Notes: generated from the letters alone by a model not told the origin. DNA of 64,000 nucleotides from QHXN01 sp963785125 (GCA_963785125.1 CAWATU010000007.1:1984001-2048000); one strand, 5' to 3'; counted from the first letter of the stretch, positions 32,791-42,455 are shown. A program made the numbers and translations.

Positions 32791-33927
32791 TCAGAGCCCG
32801 AGGATCGAGCCGGGCGACCTCTCCGACGCCGCGACGGGCGCGCTCGCGCTCTGCTCCGCTTCCCCCGGCGCGGCGATGGCGGGCGCCAGCGGCGCGTTTA
32901 GGCCCGCCGGTACCGCGGGCATCTCGCCTAAGACCTGCGCCGCCATCAGCTCTATGTCGTAGCCCTCGTGCCGCACGCGCTCGTCCACGTAGAGCAGCGA
33001 GAGCCCCATCATCCAGACGGGCGCCAGCAGGATGGTCGCCACCTGCCCCAAAACCTGCGAGCTGACCGTGTACCAGACCGGCGTCCGCGTCGGGTCCATC
33101 CCCAGCGGGTCCACCCCGTTCAGGTACGCGTACCACCCGAGCGGCACGAGCAGCAGCATCGCCGCCGCATACCAAGCGAAGCTCGTGAACAGGAACATCG
33201 CCATCAGCCGGCGCACGTTCCCGCGCGCCAGCCCCGCGCTCCGCCCGATGGAGTCGAACACGCCGCGCCCCTCGACCATCAACACCTGCGGCACGTAGGC
33301 CACGCGCCCCGCCACCAGGAAAAAGACGAAGAGCGACAGCACGACCGACGCCAGCCACAACAGGCCGCCCACCAACAGCCCCAGCCACTCTGCCCCCGCC
33401 CCCACTCCCGTCCCGGTCGCCGCCGCCGCTGCCATCCCGATAAAGACCGCGATGACTATGAAGCCCGGGATGAGCAGCAACAATCCGGCGGCCGACGCCG
33501 CCACGGCCGAGATGAAGAGCCAGAAGAGAACGACCACCGTCGCCCAGAACAGCCCCTTGAGGCGCGAGCGCACGCTGCGGTAGATGAGCCGCGCCGTCAC
33601 CGGCTCACCCCACAGCAGATGCATCACGAGGTTGCGCGATGCTCCACCCATCACGACGACCTGCGCCAGCAGACCCAGCATATAGACGGCCGCGCCCGCC
33701 AGCGCCCCCAGAAAGTAGAAGGCCGCGCGCCCCTCGCTCGCCGTCAACCCGAGCGAGCGGACGCTCACCGTCCACAGAACCGTCCCCACCGCCGAGACGA
33801 TGACGGGGGGCGCGCTGGCGCGCACGAGCGCCCCGAAGTGGCGCCGGTAGAGCCTCACAGTGCGGTCGATGAGGTCGCCCGCGCCGAGTGGCGCCAGTTG
33901 CAGGTGTTTGACGGCGAGCATCGCCAA
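32791..33927 (-). CDS. Multi-pass membrane protein, first gene of the MoxR/DUF58 cluster
   Basis: A 378-residue membrane protein with about six to seven hydrophobic segments, starting HLQLAPLGAGDLIDRTVRLYRRHF. That type of soluble start is typical of the membrane domain related to glycerophosphodiester phosphodiesterase (GPDPase_memb) proteins, which recur upstream of DUF4129 genes. Later segments include GLLLLIPGFIVIAVFIGMA and DSIGRSAGLARGNVRRLMAMFL, the latter resembling the internal ligand-free repeat of that family. The C-terminus is a Pro/Ala/Ser-rich tail. No catalytic motif is seen. It is separated from the DUF4129 gene by 26 bp. Start could be the second ATG, two codons on. Family assignment moderately confident, function unknown. 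Confidence 0.7.
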   Translation of the reverse strand: MAMLAVKHLQLAPLGAGDLIDRTVRLYRRHFGALVRASAPPVIVSAVGTVLWTVSVRSLGLTASEGRAAFYFLGALAGAAVYMLGLLAQVVVMGGASRNLVMHLLWGEPVTARLIYRSVRSRLKGLFWATVVVLFWLFISAVAASAAGLLLLIPGFIVIAVFIGMAAAAATGTGVGAGAEWLGLLVGGLLWLASVVLSLFVFFLVAGRVAYVPQVLMVEGRGVFDSIGRSAGLARGNVRRLMAMFLFTSFAWYAAAMLLLVPLGWYAYLNGVDPLGMDPTRTPVWYTVSSQVLGQVATILLAPVWMMGLSLLYVDERVRHEGYDIELMAAQVLGEMPAVPAGLNAPLAPAIAAPGEAEQSASAPVAASERSPGSILGL

Positions 33928-34300
33928 GACTTTATGTCCGTTTGGAGAGTTTTACGAGAGCCCGCCCGCGCGGCGCCGCGGATTGTAGCACACGCCCCCG
34001 CGCGCCCCGCCGTTCCAGACCCTAAAGCCTCTGCGCCGAACTTTATTCAAAAATTTGAAGCAGACTTCAAAATTTCGGTTCCAAAATCCGAACTCGCGGA
34101 CGCGCGGGCCGCCCGGGAGCCTGCCCGCTTAGGCGTTGAAGTCTCTTGTTCGCTTAACTTAGGGCGGGAAACTTGGCACGGACGCGGGGGGCGGCCTTTG
34201 ACTTGCTTGAATCCACGTCGGGTAATCCTGAAAAGCAATGTACCTTCAACTAGAAACTGAAACTTCTAGCCAGTTAAACACAACGAAAGGAATGGTTAGC
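33928..34300. other. Divergent noncoding region between the MoxR/DUF58 cluster and the first Oar gene
   Basis: No gene seen in 373 bp. It is more AT-rich than its surroundings from about 34040 to 34080, where TTTGAAG (34054-34060) and CTTCAAA (34065-34071) make a perfect dyad with a 4-base centre. It should contain the promoters of the minus-strand cluster and of the plus-strand receptor gene. Confidence 0.5.
34198..34226 (+). promoter_or_regulatory. Possible sigma-70 promoter of the first Oar-type receptor gene
   Basis: TTGACT (34198-34203) is followed after 17 bp by GGTAAT (34221-34226), about 75 bp before the chosen start codon. The -35 is good and the -10 is mediocre. Confidence 0.4.
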
Positions 34301-37300
34301 ATGAAAACTCCCATCCGAATCTTGACCGTGCTGGCCCTCGCGCTCTCGTTCTTCGTGAGTGCGGCGGCCCAGACGACCACGACGGGTTCGATTGAGGGAA
34401 CCGTCGTTGACGTGAACGGCGCCGCCATCCCCGGCATCACTGTCTCGATAGCGGGGCAGAACCTGATCCGCGGACAGTCGGCGACGACCAACGACGAGGG
34501 CTACTTTAATATCCCTCAGGTTCCGCCGGGCCGCTACACGCTCACGGTCGAGTCCGCCAAGGGCTTCGCCCGGTTCGAGCAGGCGGACGTTGAGGTGAAC
34601 CTGACGAGGGTCTCGACCCTCTCCGTCACACTCCGCCCCGCGGGCGCCACCGAGACCGTCGAGGTCACGGCCAGCTCCGGCGCGGCCGTGGACGTTTCGA
34701 CCAACACGACCGGCACCAACGTCTCCACCGAACAGTTCTCGAACTTCCCGACGCAGCGCACCGTGCAGTCGCTCTACACGATTGCGCCGACCGTCACCCG
34801 CTCGGGCCTGCGCGACGCCTCTGGGCGTGACCGCGACCCGTCGGTGGCCGGCTCTTCGGGCCCCGAGAACAACTACATCCTCGACGGCGTGTCCGTCTCC
34901 GACCCGGCCTTCGGTGGCTCGGGCGCCAACCTGCCCTTCGAGTTCGTGCAGGAAGTCCAGGTCTTGACGGGCGCCTACGGCGCCGACATCGGCAAGTCCA
35001 CGGGCGGCGTCTTCAACGTCATCACCAAGAGCGGCTCGAACGAGTTCCGCGGCGACGTGTTCGGCTACTTCACCGCGAAGAGCTTCGTCCGCAGCGTGAA
35101 GTCCGAGGCCATCCCCTTCACGGGCGCGGCCGCGAACGGCTTCTCCGAGGTTGACGCGGGCGTCGATGTCGGCGGCCCCATCGTCAAGGACAAGCTCTGG
35201 TTCTTCGCCGCCTTCAATCCGCAGTTCCGCAAGAACTACTCGCTGACGCAGACCTTCCTGAACGAGGTCAACAACGAGGTCAAGACCCCGTTCTACGCGG
35301 GCAAGATCACGTACGGCCCGTCCATCAACCACACGATCAACATCTCGACCTTCGGCGACTTCACGACGCAGGAGGGCCACCTGTTCGGCCTCTCCGGCTT
35401 CGGCGCCGACCCGCGCAGCTTCCGCGGCAAGATCGAGACCGGCGGCTCCAACTACGCCGCGCGCCTGAACTCGACGTTCACGCCGAGCTTCATCGGCGAG
35501 TTCTCGGGCGGCCTCCACTTCCAGCGCGCCAACACGCTGCCGGAGCTGGCCGACCAGACGCTCGTCACCGACCGCTTCGCCGTGCTTCGCGGCGGCTCCA
35601 TCCTGACGCCGACCGACACCAACGTCGTCGCGTCCAACGGCCTGCGCCTCGCCTACGTCGAGGGCTCGGGCGGCACCGTCCAGCGCAACTTCGTCCGCGG
35701 CGGCTTCGGCCTCCTGTCGGAGCAGGATCGTGACCGCTACGAGGCGGCCGCGCGCCTCCAGAACATCTGGGGCAAGCACACCTTCAAGTACGGTTTCGAG
35801 TTCAACCAGAACCGCTACAACATCGACACCCGCTCGACGGGGCCGGACCTGAACTTCTCTTCGACCGACCATCCGCCGGGACCCAACCGCATCGAGAACC
35901 GCTTTGCGGTCTGCGCGCGGTCGGGGAACACCGTGACCTGCCCGAGCGCCTCGCGCACGGCTAACGTCCAGGCGCTGATTACCGCCGGCGCGCTGGCCGG
36001 CACCGGCATCACGACGGCCGTCACCGGCACCGTGGCGAATCTGGCCACCGTCAGCAACCCGTTCCTGGTCCTCGACGTGGTTCGCGCTCGCGACTTCCGT
36101 CTGAACACGGGGGGCGAGTTCACCAAGACCAACGTCGAGAGCTTCTACTTCCAGGACGACTTCAAGGTCACGCGTAACTTCCAGCTCAACCTGGGCGTGC
36201 GCTGGGACTACCAGCAGGCGTACTCGCTCGACAACGTCGCCTACCTGAAGCTCAACGACTTCATCGCCAACCTCCAGCCCCGCATGGGCTTGATCTGGGA
36301 CTTCACGGGTCAGGGTCGCGGTAAGGTCTACGCCAACTTCGCTCGCTTCGTCGAGACGCCGATTCCGCTCGACCTGAACGCTCGCGCCTCGGGCGGCGGC
36401 ATCCAGAACGACTGGAACTCGAACATCAGCCGTCTGAACGGCGCTGCCGGTTCCACGATTGTCACGGGCGGCTTCCTCGGCAACCTCGGCAACCATGCGA
36501 CGCCGATTGACTCGGGCCTGTCGCCGCAGACCGTGGACGAGTACACGGCCGGCGTCGAGTACGAAGTCATCAAAGACCTCGCGCTCGGCTTCCGCGGCAT
36601 CTACCGCGCGCAGGACAACGTTATCGAAGACGGCTCGTTCGACGACGGTAACAACTACTTCCTCTTCAACCCCGGCCGCCGCGTCGGCCAGGACGTGACG
36701 ACCGAGGACAATGCTTGCAACGGCCTCGGCGGCGCTCCGTCCGCATCGTGCTTCGGCCCGGCGCGCCGCTACTACCGCGCGCTTGAGTTCTCGGCCACGA
36801 AGCGCTTCACGAACAACTGGCAGTTCATCGGCTCCTACGTCTACTCCAGCCTGATCGGCAACTACGAGGGGCTGTTCCGCAACGACAACGGCCAGTCTGA
36901 CCCGAACATCACCAGCTTGTTCGACCTCGTCAGCCTGCTCAACGGCCTCTACGGCCGTCTGCCCAACGACCGTCCGCACCAGGCCAAGTTCGACGGCAGC
37001 TACCGCTGGTCGTTCGGCCTGCTGACGAGCGCTTCGTTCCGCGCGCAGTCCGGTATCCCCTTCAACCAGTTGATCCCGCACCCCGTGTACGGCGACAACG
37101 AAGGCTTCGGCGTCCCGCGCGGCACGGCCGTCAACCCGCTCACGGGCAGCACCCGCACGCCCACGAACTACAACTTGGACCTCGGCGCGTACTACCCGAT
37201 CAACCTCGGCGAAGACCGCCAGCTCCGCTTCCAGTTCGACTGGTTCAACGTGACGAATGCGCAGCGCGCCATCCGTCAGGACGATACGTTCCAGATCAAC

Positions 37301-37405
37301 TCGGGCGCACCCGGCGTCCCGGCGCAGAACAACCCGTTCTACGGCACTGGCACGATCTTCCAGTTCCCGTCGGCCGTCCGTCTCGGGATCAAGTTCCAGT
37401 TCTAA
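34301..37405 (+). CDS. Oar-type TonB-dependent outer-membrane receptor (first of three)
   Basis: A 1034-residue outer-membrane protein. Signal peptide 1-25 (ILTVLALALSFFVSAAAQ). Carboxypeptidase-regulatory (CarboxypepD_reg) domain about 28-115: GSIEGTVVDVNGAAIPGITV and GYFNIPQVPPGRYTL. A plug-like region about 130-240 with NNYILDGVSVSDPAFGGSG and GGVFNVITKSGSNEFRGDVF, then a long beta-barrel with many aromatic strand ends. The last residue is Phe (GIKFQF), the outer-membrane insertion signal. AAAGGA at 34286-34291 favours ATG 34301 over 34292. Oar-like proteins are abundant in Acidobacteriota and are thought to import or export macromolecular ligands with TonB energy. There is no SusD-like partner. 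A terminator follows at 37450. Confidence 0.9.
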   Translation: MKTPIRILTVLALALSFFVSAAAQTTTTGSIEGTVVDVNGAAIPGITVSIAGQNLIRGQSATTNDEGYFNIPQVPPGRYTLTVESAKGFARFEQADVEVNLTRVSTLSVTLRPAGATETVEVTASSGAAVDVSTNTTGTNVSTEQFSNFPTQRTVQSLYTIAPTVTRSGLRDASGRDRDPSVAGSSGPENNYILDGVSVSDPAFGGSGANLPFEFVQEVQVLTGAYGADIGKSTGGVFNVITKSGSNEFRGDVFGYFTAKSFVRSVKSEAIPFTGAAANGFSEVDAGVDVGGPIVKDKLWFFAAFNPQFRKNYSLTQTFLNEVNNEVKTPFYAGKITYGPSINHTINISTFGDFTTQEGHLFGLSGFGADPRSFRGKIETGGSNYAARLNSTFTPSFIGEFSGGLHFQRANTLPELADQTLVTDRFAVLRGGSILTPTDTNVVASNGLRLAYVEGSGGTVQRNFVRGGFGLLSEQDRDRYEAAARLQNIWGKHTFKYGFEFNQNRYNIDTRSTGPDLNFSSTDHPPGPNRIENRFAVCARSGNTVTCPSASRTANVQALITAGALAGTGITTAVTGTVANLATVSNPFLVLDVVRARDFRLNTGGEFTKTNVESFYFQDDFKVTRNFQLNLGVRWDYQQAYSLDNVAYLKLNDFIANLQPRMGLIWDFTGQGRGKVYANFARFVETPIPLDLNARASGGGIQNDWNSNISRLNGAAGSTIVTGGFLGNLGNHATPIDSGLSPQTVDEYTAGVEYEVIKDLALGFRGIYRAQDNVIEDGSFDDGNNYFLFNPGRRVGQDVTTEDNACNGLGGAPSASCFGPARRYYRALEFSATKRFTNNWQFIGSYVYSSLIGNYEGLFRNDNGQSDPNITSLFDLVSLLNGLYGRLPNDRPHQAKFDGSYRWSFGLLTSASFRAQSGIPFNQLIPHPVYGDNEGFGVPRGTAVNPLTGSTRTPTNYNLDLGAYYPINLGEDRQLRFQFDWFNVTNAQRAIRQDDTFQINSGAPGVPAQNNPFYGTGTIFQFPSAVRLGIKFQF

Positions 37406-37449
37406 ACTGCTCTGCTTTCACAGACCCTCCGGGGTGAGTGGAAGATTCC

Positions 37450-37476
37450 GGGAGGGGCGTCAAAATCGCCCCTCCC
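37450..37476 (+). terminator. Rho-independent terminator after the first Oar gene
   Basis: GGGAGGGGCG (37450-37459) pairs with CGCCCCTCCC (37467-37476) around TCAAAAT, followed directly by TTTTCTTTTTC. Textbook form. Confidence 0.9.
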
Positions 37477-37575
37477 TTTTCTTTTTCCCTGTGCTATCCT
37501 GCGGGCACGATCCCCGCGCACCAGACCTTAAAAATAAGGCCGACCGCGACCGCTTCTCGAAAGGGGTTTGTGAAG

Positions 37576-38664
37576 ATGCTTTACCCGCCGGCACACTCCG
37601 CACGCTCCCGCCGCCCACCCGAATTCAACGCGTCCGCCGTACTCTTCGCGCTGCTGATGCTCGTCGTCGCGCTTGCCGCCCCCGGCACGTCGGCCGCACA
37701 GGTCGGTGGCGCTGACGGCTCGGGCACGGGCGGCATTCACTCCATCCAGGGCCGGCTCGTCGGCCCCTCGGGGCGCCGCTCCGACCTGCGGCTCAAGGTG
37801 CGTCTGGAGAGCGCGGGGGCCGGCGACAACTACGTCTTCTCTGATGCCAACGGCACCTTCCGCTTCACGTCGCTCAGGCCCGGCAGCTACACCATCATCG
37901 TCGAGGGCGGCGAGGATTTCGAGACGGCCCGCGAGACCGTGCTCGTCGAGTCGAGCACCATCACAACGCCGCGCGGCGTGATCGGCACGCCCTTCTCGCG
38001 CCCCCTGACGGTTCAGGTCTACCTCCGCCCCAAGCGGGACGGCTCCGGTCAATCGCAGCCCGGCGTGCTCAACGCGTCGCTGGCGAACGTGCCGAAGCCG
38101 GCCCTCGACCTCTACTACAAGGGCACCGAGGCCGCGCGCAAGAACGAGAACGAGCGCGCCGCCGATCTCTTCAAACTCGCCGTCGGGATGTACCCGAACT
38201 TCACCGCCGCGCTGAGCGAGTTGGGCGTCACCTACCTCAAGCTCAAGCGGCCGGAGAAGGCCGCCGAGTCACTCTCGGCCGCGCTCAAGCTCGCGCCCGA
38301 AGATCACGGGACGCTGCTCGCCTACGGCCGCGCGCTCCTGGAACTCCGCCGCCCGGCCGAGGCCGAAGATCAGTTCCGCAAGGCGCTCAGGAAGCACGCA
38401 GCTTCGCCGTCGGCACACCTCTACCTCGGCATGATCCTGCTCGGCCGGCGCGAGTTCGAGGAGGCCGAGCGCGAGCTACAGGCGGCGACCGGCGCGGGCG
38501 GCGCCGAGGCTGCCAGGGCGCACTACTACCTCGGCGGCATCTACTGGGAGTTGAAGCAGTACAAGCGCGCGGCCGACGAGATGGAGACCTATCTCAAGCT
38601 CGTGCCCTCGGCGCCCGAAGCTGAGCGTCTGCGCGCGACCATCAAGAATTTGCGGGCCAGGTAG
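37576..38664 (+). CDS. Exported TPR protein with carboxypeptidase-regulatory-like domain
   Basis: A 362-residue protein. The hydrophobic segment around 22-42 (LFALLMLVVALAAPGTSAAQ) is a signal peptide. Residues 55-160 form a prealbumin-like beta domain (IQGRLVGPSGRRSDL, GTFRFTSLRPGSYTIIVEGG). From about 175 on there are at least five tetratricopeptide repeats (AALSELGVTYLKLKRPEKAAE, GTLLAYGRALLELRRPAEAE, HYYLGGIYWELKQYKRAADE). TPRs mediate protein binding; the beta domain resembles the N-terminal part of the neighbouring receptors. ATG 37576 chosen; a GTG six bases earlier is possible. A strong terminator starts at its stop codon. Possible periplasmic or outer-membrane adaptor. Confidence 0.78.
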   Translation: MLYPPAHSARSRRPPEFNASAVLFALLMLVVALAAPGTSAAQVGGADGSGTGGIHSIQGRLVGPSGRRSDLRLKVRLESAGAGDNYVFSDANGTFRFTSLRPGSYTIIVEGGEDFETARETVLVESSTITTPRGVIGTPFSRPLTVQVYLRPKRDGSGQSQPGVLNASLANVPKPALDLYYKGTEAARKNENERAADLFKLAVGMYPNFTAALSELGVTYLKLKRPEKAAESLSAALKLAPEDHGTLLAYGRALLELRRPAEAEDQFRKALRKHAASPSAHLYLGMILLGRREFEEAERELQAATGAGGAEAARAHYYLGGIYWELKQYKRAADEMETYLKLVPSAPEAERLRATIKNLRAR

Positions 38665-38696
38665 AAGCGGCGCGCTCTTCCAGAGCGCGCCGCTTC
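38664..38696 (+). terminator. Perfect hairpin terminator after the TPR gene
   Basis: GAAGCGGCGCGCTC (38664-38677) pairs perfectly with GAGCGCGCCGCTTC (38683-38696) around TTCCA, beginning at the last base of the stop codon. A TATACT (38702-38707) just after it could be a -10 for the VWA gene. Confidence 0.8.
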
Positions 38697-38779
38697 CGTT
38701 CTATACTCTGCCGCCACACCTCGGACGCCCAAGCGCACCCGGCACGCGCGGCAATCTCGAAGAGCGGACACTTGCCTCC

Positions 38780-41170
38780 ATGAAAAAACTTCTCGCAGTC
38801 CTCTTAACCGTCAGCACGGTCTGCTGCCCCGCCCTGGCCGCGCAGACCCCTGCGCCCGACCAGACGCCGCCGCCGCCTCAGATGACGCCTCAGACGACGC
38901 CTCAGACACCACCGGCGCCGCAGAGTCCGCAGCGCACCGACGACGACGATGTCGTGCGCATCACGACCTCGCTCGTGCAGACGGACGTGGTCGTCACCGA
39001 CAAGGACGGGAGACAGGTCACAGACCTCAAGGCCGAAGACTTCGAGATTCTTGAGAACGGCAAGCAGCAGATCATCACCAACTTCTCTTACGTGACGACG
39101 GCGCCGACGCCCTTCGCGGGCTCGCCGACGCCGACGCCCATCCCGCGTGACAAGGCAGGCGTGCCGCCTCCGCCGCCCGCGCGCCTGCGCCCCGAGCAGG
39201 TGCGCCGCGCTATCGCGCTCGTCGTGGACGACCTGCGCATGTCGCACGAGGGTGTCCACGCCACCCGCCAGGCGCTCAGGAAATACGTGGACGAGCAGGT
39301 GCAGCAGGGCGACCTCGTCGCCATCATCCGCACCAGCGCCGGCATCGGCGCGCTCCAACAGTTTACGAACGACCGCCAGCAGCTCTACGCCGCCATCGAG
39401 CGCGTGCGCCCGCTCGCGCGCACGACGCGCCTCGGCGCCTTCACTTCGGTGGACACGCTGGAGCGGCTCGAAACCTCAACGAGCGAGCCGATGGCCGATG
39501 CGTTCGGCGGCGACGGGGAGCCGCCGCGGCCGGGCGGGAAACTGCCTGAGAAGTTCAAGAACCGCTCGCAGAGCCTGAGCGAGTTCCGCGATACGCTCAC
39601 CACCGTCGGCACGCTCGGCGCGCTCAACTTCGTCGTCCGCGGCCTCAAGGAGCTTCCCGGCCGCAAGGCCGTCGTCCTCTTCTCCGACGGCATCGCCATC
39701 TTCAATCAGAACCCTGACGGGCAGGACCGCCACGAGCGTGTGCTGTCGGCGATGCGTTACCTGATAGACCAGGCCAACCGCGCCTCAGTTGTCATCTACG
39801 CGGTGGACACGCGCGGCCTCCAGCCGACGGGCCTGACGGCCGCCGACTCGACGGGCGGCACCCCCGCGGCCCCGAACGGCGCAGGCCCGGGCGGCTCGCT
39901 CGGCGGCATCCCGACCATCCGCACCGAGCAGATGGGCGAGCAGGTGCTCGGTGCGCGCACCGCCGAGCTGTTCGAGGGGCAGAACGGCCTCAACTACCTC
40001 TCGCGCGAAACGGGCGGCACCGCCGTCTTCAACCAGAACGATCTCAACAAGGGCATCCGCCGCGCGCTCGCCGACATCAGCGGCTACTACCTCATCGGCT
40101 ATCGCCCCGACAACGCGACCTTCGATCCGGCCACGGGTCGCCGGAAGTTCAACACGTGGACGATCAAGGTCAAGGGGCGCGACAACGTGAAGGTGCGGAC
40201 GCGCAGCGGCTTCCTCGGCATCGCGGAGGACGCGCCGGGCACGCGCCAGCGCTCGCGCGCCGATCAGTTGATGGCGGCGCTCCTCTCGCCCTTCGCCTCG
40301 GGCGGCGTCAAGCTGCAACTGACGACCTTCTTCCTCAACGACGCGAGCGTGGGCTCGACCATCCGCTCCGTGATGCTGATGGACGCGCGCGACCTGACGT
40401 TCACGGCAACGCCCGACGGGCGGCAGCAGGCCGTCCTCGACGTGGTCGCCGTCACGCTCGGCGAGGACGGGCAGATTGTCGATCAGGTCGCCCTCACCGA
40501 GACCATCCGCGCCAAGCCCGCGAAGCTCGAACGCTTCCTGCGCGAGGGGATGCTCTACGGCATGAACGTTCCCGTTAAGAAGCCGGGCGCCTACCAGCTT
40601 CGCATCGCCGTGCGCGACTCGGCGTCGGGGAGGGTCGGCTCGGCCAGCCACTACATCGAAGTCCCGGACGTGAAGAAGGACAAGCTGACGCTCTCCAGCC
40701 TCGTCATCACGGGCAACCGCCCCGCGACGAAGGCGCGCGACCTGCTCACCTCCGTCCTCGGCGCGCCCGGCGCCTCGGCGGCCGCGAGCGAGACGGGCGC
40801 GCTCGTCGTCCCCGGCGGCGAGGGGCTCGTCGGCTCGGAAGACCCGCTCGCCAGCCCCGCCTCGCGCATCTTCCGCCACGGCTGGTTCCTCGACTACGCC
40901 TGCATGGTGCTGAACGCCGGTAAGCTAAAGAAGGGGACGCAGTTAAACTCGCAGGTCAAGCTCTTCCGCGAGGGGCAGGAGGTCTTCGCGGGCGAAGTCT
41001 TCCCCGTTGACTTGAACAATCAGGCCGACCCCGCGCGGCTCGTCGTCGCACGCCGCCTGCAACTGGGCACGATCCTTGAGCCGGGCGACTACATGCTGCA
41101 AATCTCCGTCACGGACACGGCCAGCAACCGGACGGCCACGCGCTGGATAGATTTTAAACTTGTCAACTAA
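38780..41170 (+). CDS. Secreted VWA-domain protein (acidobacterial VWFA-related type)
   Basis: A 796-residue exported protein. Signal peptide 1-21 (MKKLLAVLLTVSTVCCPALA), then a Pro/Gln/Thr-rich stretch (22-55). Residues 60-110 contain the typical VQTDVVVTDKDGRQVTDLKAEDFEILENGK segment that precedes the VWA domain in this family. The VWA fold runs about 145-460, with AIALVVDDLRMS in place of a canonical DxSxS MIDAS, KAVVLFSDGIAIFNQNPDG and SGYYLIGYRPDN near its end. The C-terminal third is beta-rich. Such proteins are very common in Acidobacteriota, but their role is not established; adhesion or matrix binding is a reasonable guess. Between a TPR protein gene and two small secreted protein genes on the same strand. 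Confidence 0.85.
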   Translation: MKKLLAVLLTVSTVCCPALAAQTPAPDQTPPPPQMTPQTTPQTPPAPQSPQRTDDDDVVRITTSLVQTDVVVTDKDGRQVTDLKAEDFEILENGKQQIITNFSYVTTAPTPFAGSPTPTPIPRDKAGVPPPPPARLRPEQVRRAIALVVDDLRMSHEGVHATRQALRKYVDEQVQQGDLVAIIRTSAGIGALQQFTNDRQQLYAAIERVRPLARTTRLGAFTSVDTLERLETSTSEPMADAFGGDGEPPRPGGKLPEKFKNRSQSLSEFRDTLTTVGTLGALNFVVRGLKELPGRKAVVLFSDGIAIFNQNPDGQDRHERVLSAMRYLIDQANRASVVIYAVDTRGLQPTGLTAADSTGGTPAAPNGAGPGGSLGGIPTIRTEQMGEQVLGARTAELFEGQNGLNYLSRETGGTAVFNQNDLNKGIRRALADISGYYLIGYRPDNATFDPATGRRKFNTWTIKVKGRDNVKVRTRSGFLGIAEDAPGTRQRSRADQLMAALLSPFASGGVKLQLTTFFLNDASVGSTIRSVMLMDARDLTFTATPDGRQQAVLDVVAVTLGEDGQIVDQVALTETIRAKPAKLERFLREGMLYGMNVPVKKPGAYQLRIAVRDSASGRVGSASHYIEVPDVKKDKLTLSSLVITGNRPATKARDLLTSVLGAPGASAAASETGALVVPGGEGLVGSEDPLASPASRIFRHGWFLDYACMVLNAGKLKKGTQLNSQVKLFREGQEVFAGEVFPVDLNNQADPARLVVARRLQLGTILEPGDYMLQISVTDTASNRTATRWIDFKLVN

Positions 41171-41243
41171 AATGTACCGGCGGCCATCCAAATGGATGTC
41201 GCCAGCCCCCTTACAGTACATTCGAACCGGGAGGAAGACCCAC

Positions 41244-41756
41244 ATGAGAAAGCTGACATTGATCGCCGCTCTCCTACTCACAGCCACCGTAGCCGCCCAC
41301 GCACAGACGCCCAACGGCAGCCCGGGCTTCGACCCTCAACGCGAAGCGCTGCGCGAGAGGAACACGACCAGGCTCGACGAGGCTCACATCAGCGTCTCCC
41401 GCGCCAGCAGCGCCAAGTTAGAGCGCGAGGCCGCCGCCTCGCGCCCCGGCACGACCAAGACCTTCAAGGCCGTAGTCGAGGTCACGAACCGCGCCGCCAA
41501 GGCCATCAAGTCCGTCTCCTGGACGGCCACGCTCACCGAAGCCGGCACGGGCGACGTTATCCGAAGCTACGACGTGGAGACCAGGACCCGAATCAAACCC
41601 GGCACGACGAAGAAACTCTCGAAGCACCTGCGCACGCCCTATGCCGACCACCGGACGCTCGCCACGACGCCGCTCGGCAGGGACCCGGTCGCCGTCCTCA
41701 AGGTCGAGGTCACGGCCGTCACCTACGTCGATGGCTCGACCTCGACGACGCCCTAG
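41244..41756 (+). CDS. Small secreted beta protein, paralogue A
   Basis: A 170-residue exported protein: signal peptide 1-21 (MRKLTLIAALLLTATVAAHA), a polar linker, then a single domain that looks like an Ig-type beta sandwich (FKAVVEVTNRAAKAIKSVSW, YDVETRTRIKPGTTKKLSKH, VLKVEVTAVTYVDGS). The order of these segments is the same as in the next gene (VKNTGAKTIRAINW, STKVKIRPGQDNEL, VIYRVEYDDGS), so the two are probably tandem paralogues. I do not recognise a named family. GGGAGG precedes ATG 41244; the frame is open upstream but without a start signal. Confidence 0.7.
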   Translation: MRKLTLIAALLLTATVAAHAQTPNGSPGFDPQREALRERNTTRLDEAHISVSRASSAKLEREAAASRPGTTKTFKAVVEVTNRAAKAIKSVSWTATLTEAGTGDVIRSYDVETRTRIKPGTTKKLSKHLRTPYADHRTLATTPLGRDPVAVLKVEVTAVTYVDGSTSTTP

Positions 41757-41846
41757 CTCGGCGGCCCCAAGCGTCGGCCCCCGGGACGGAAGCCCGCACG
41801 GATGCTTCCGTCCCGCGCCTTCCAAAGTCGCGAAAGAGGTTTTGAA

Positions 41847-42455
41847 ATGAGGACAGCAGTCTCCTTGTTCTTCCTGTTCCTGCTCGTCGCCGCCTCCGCC
41901 ACGGCGCAGACGCCGGCGACGACGACGGCCGCCCCGCCCGACCTCATCGTCCTCCAGAAGAAGTGGCAGGCCCACGCCCGCAACCCCGCGCTCGACCAGG
42001 ACTCTTTTGACGCCAACGACGACTTCTCCGACGCGCAGCGCGCTCAGAAGATCAACGACCTTCAGAACAAGATCAGGGGGCGCGGCGCCGAAGCGCTTGA
42101 GCCCCCGCCGCCGCGCTCCAAAAGGAACGATGCCCCACCGCCACCGCCGCCCGGCGTGGTCATGACCTACGTCTACCGCGCCAAGGTCAAGAACACGGGC
42201 GCGAAGACGATCCGCGCCATCAACTGGGGTTACATCTTCCTCGATCCCGCGACGCAGCAGGAGCTCGGGCGCCACCTCTACTCGACCAAAGTCAAGATTC
42301 GCCCCGGCCAGGACAACGAGCTGGTGGGACGCTCCGCCAAGCCGCAGACCTCCACCGTCAACGTCAAAAACGCGGGCAAGGAGTTGGGCGAGCAGGTCGT
42401 CATCTACCGCGTCGAATACGACGACGGCTCGGTCTGGCAGCCCCCCCAACAGTAG
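41847..42455 (+). CDS. Small secreted beta protein, paralogue B
   Basis: A 202-residue exported protein with signal peptide 1-20 (LFFLFLLVAASATAQ). It has a longer linker than its neighbour, including PPPPRSKRNDAPPPPPPG, followed by the same beta-sandwich pattern: VYRAKVKNTGAKTIRAINWG, LYSTKVKIRPGQDNELVG, QVVIYRVEYDDGSVWQP. It lies 90 bp behind paralogue A on the same strand and is likely cotranscribed. The family is unnamed to me. Proteins of this size next to VWA and Oar genes may be envelope assembly or adhesion factors, but that is speculation. AAAGAGG precedes ATG 41847. Confidence 0.7.
   Translation: MRTAVSLFFLFLLVAASATAQTPATTTAAPPDLIVLQKKWQAHARNPALDQDSFDANDDFSDAQRAQKINDLQNKIRGRGAEALEPPPPRSKRNDAPPPPPPGVVMTYVYRAKVKNTGAKTIRAINWGYIFLDPATQQELGRHLYSTKVKIRPGQDNELVGRSAKPQTSTVNVKNAGKELGEQVVIYRVEYDDGSVWQPPQQ

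Noticed and set aside
31523..33388. Long version of the DUF4129 gene running into the upstream membrane protein gene
   Set aside because: The first 208 codons are out-of-frame shadow of the neighbour; signal peptide and domain begin after ATG 32764.
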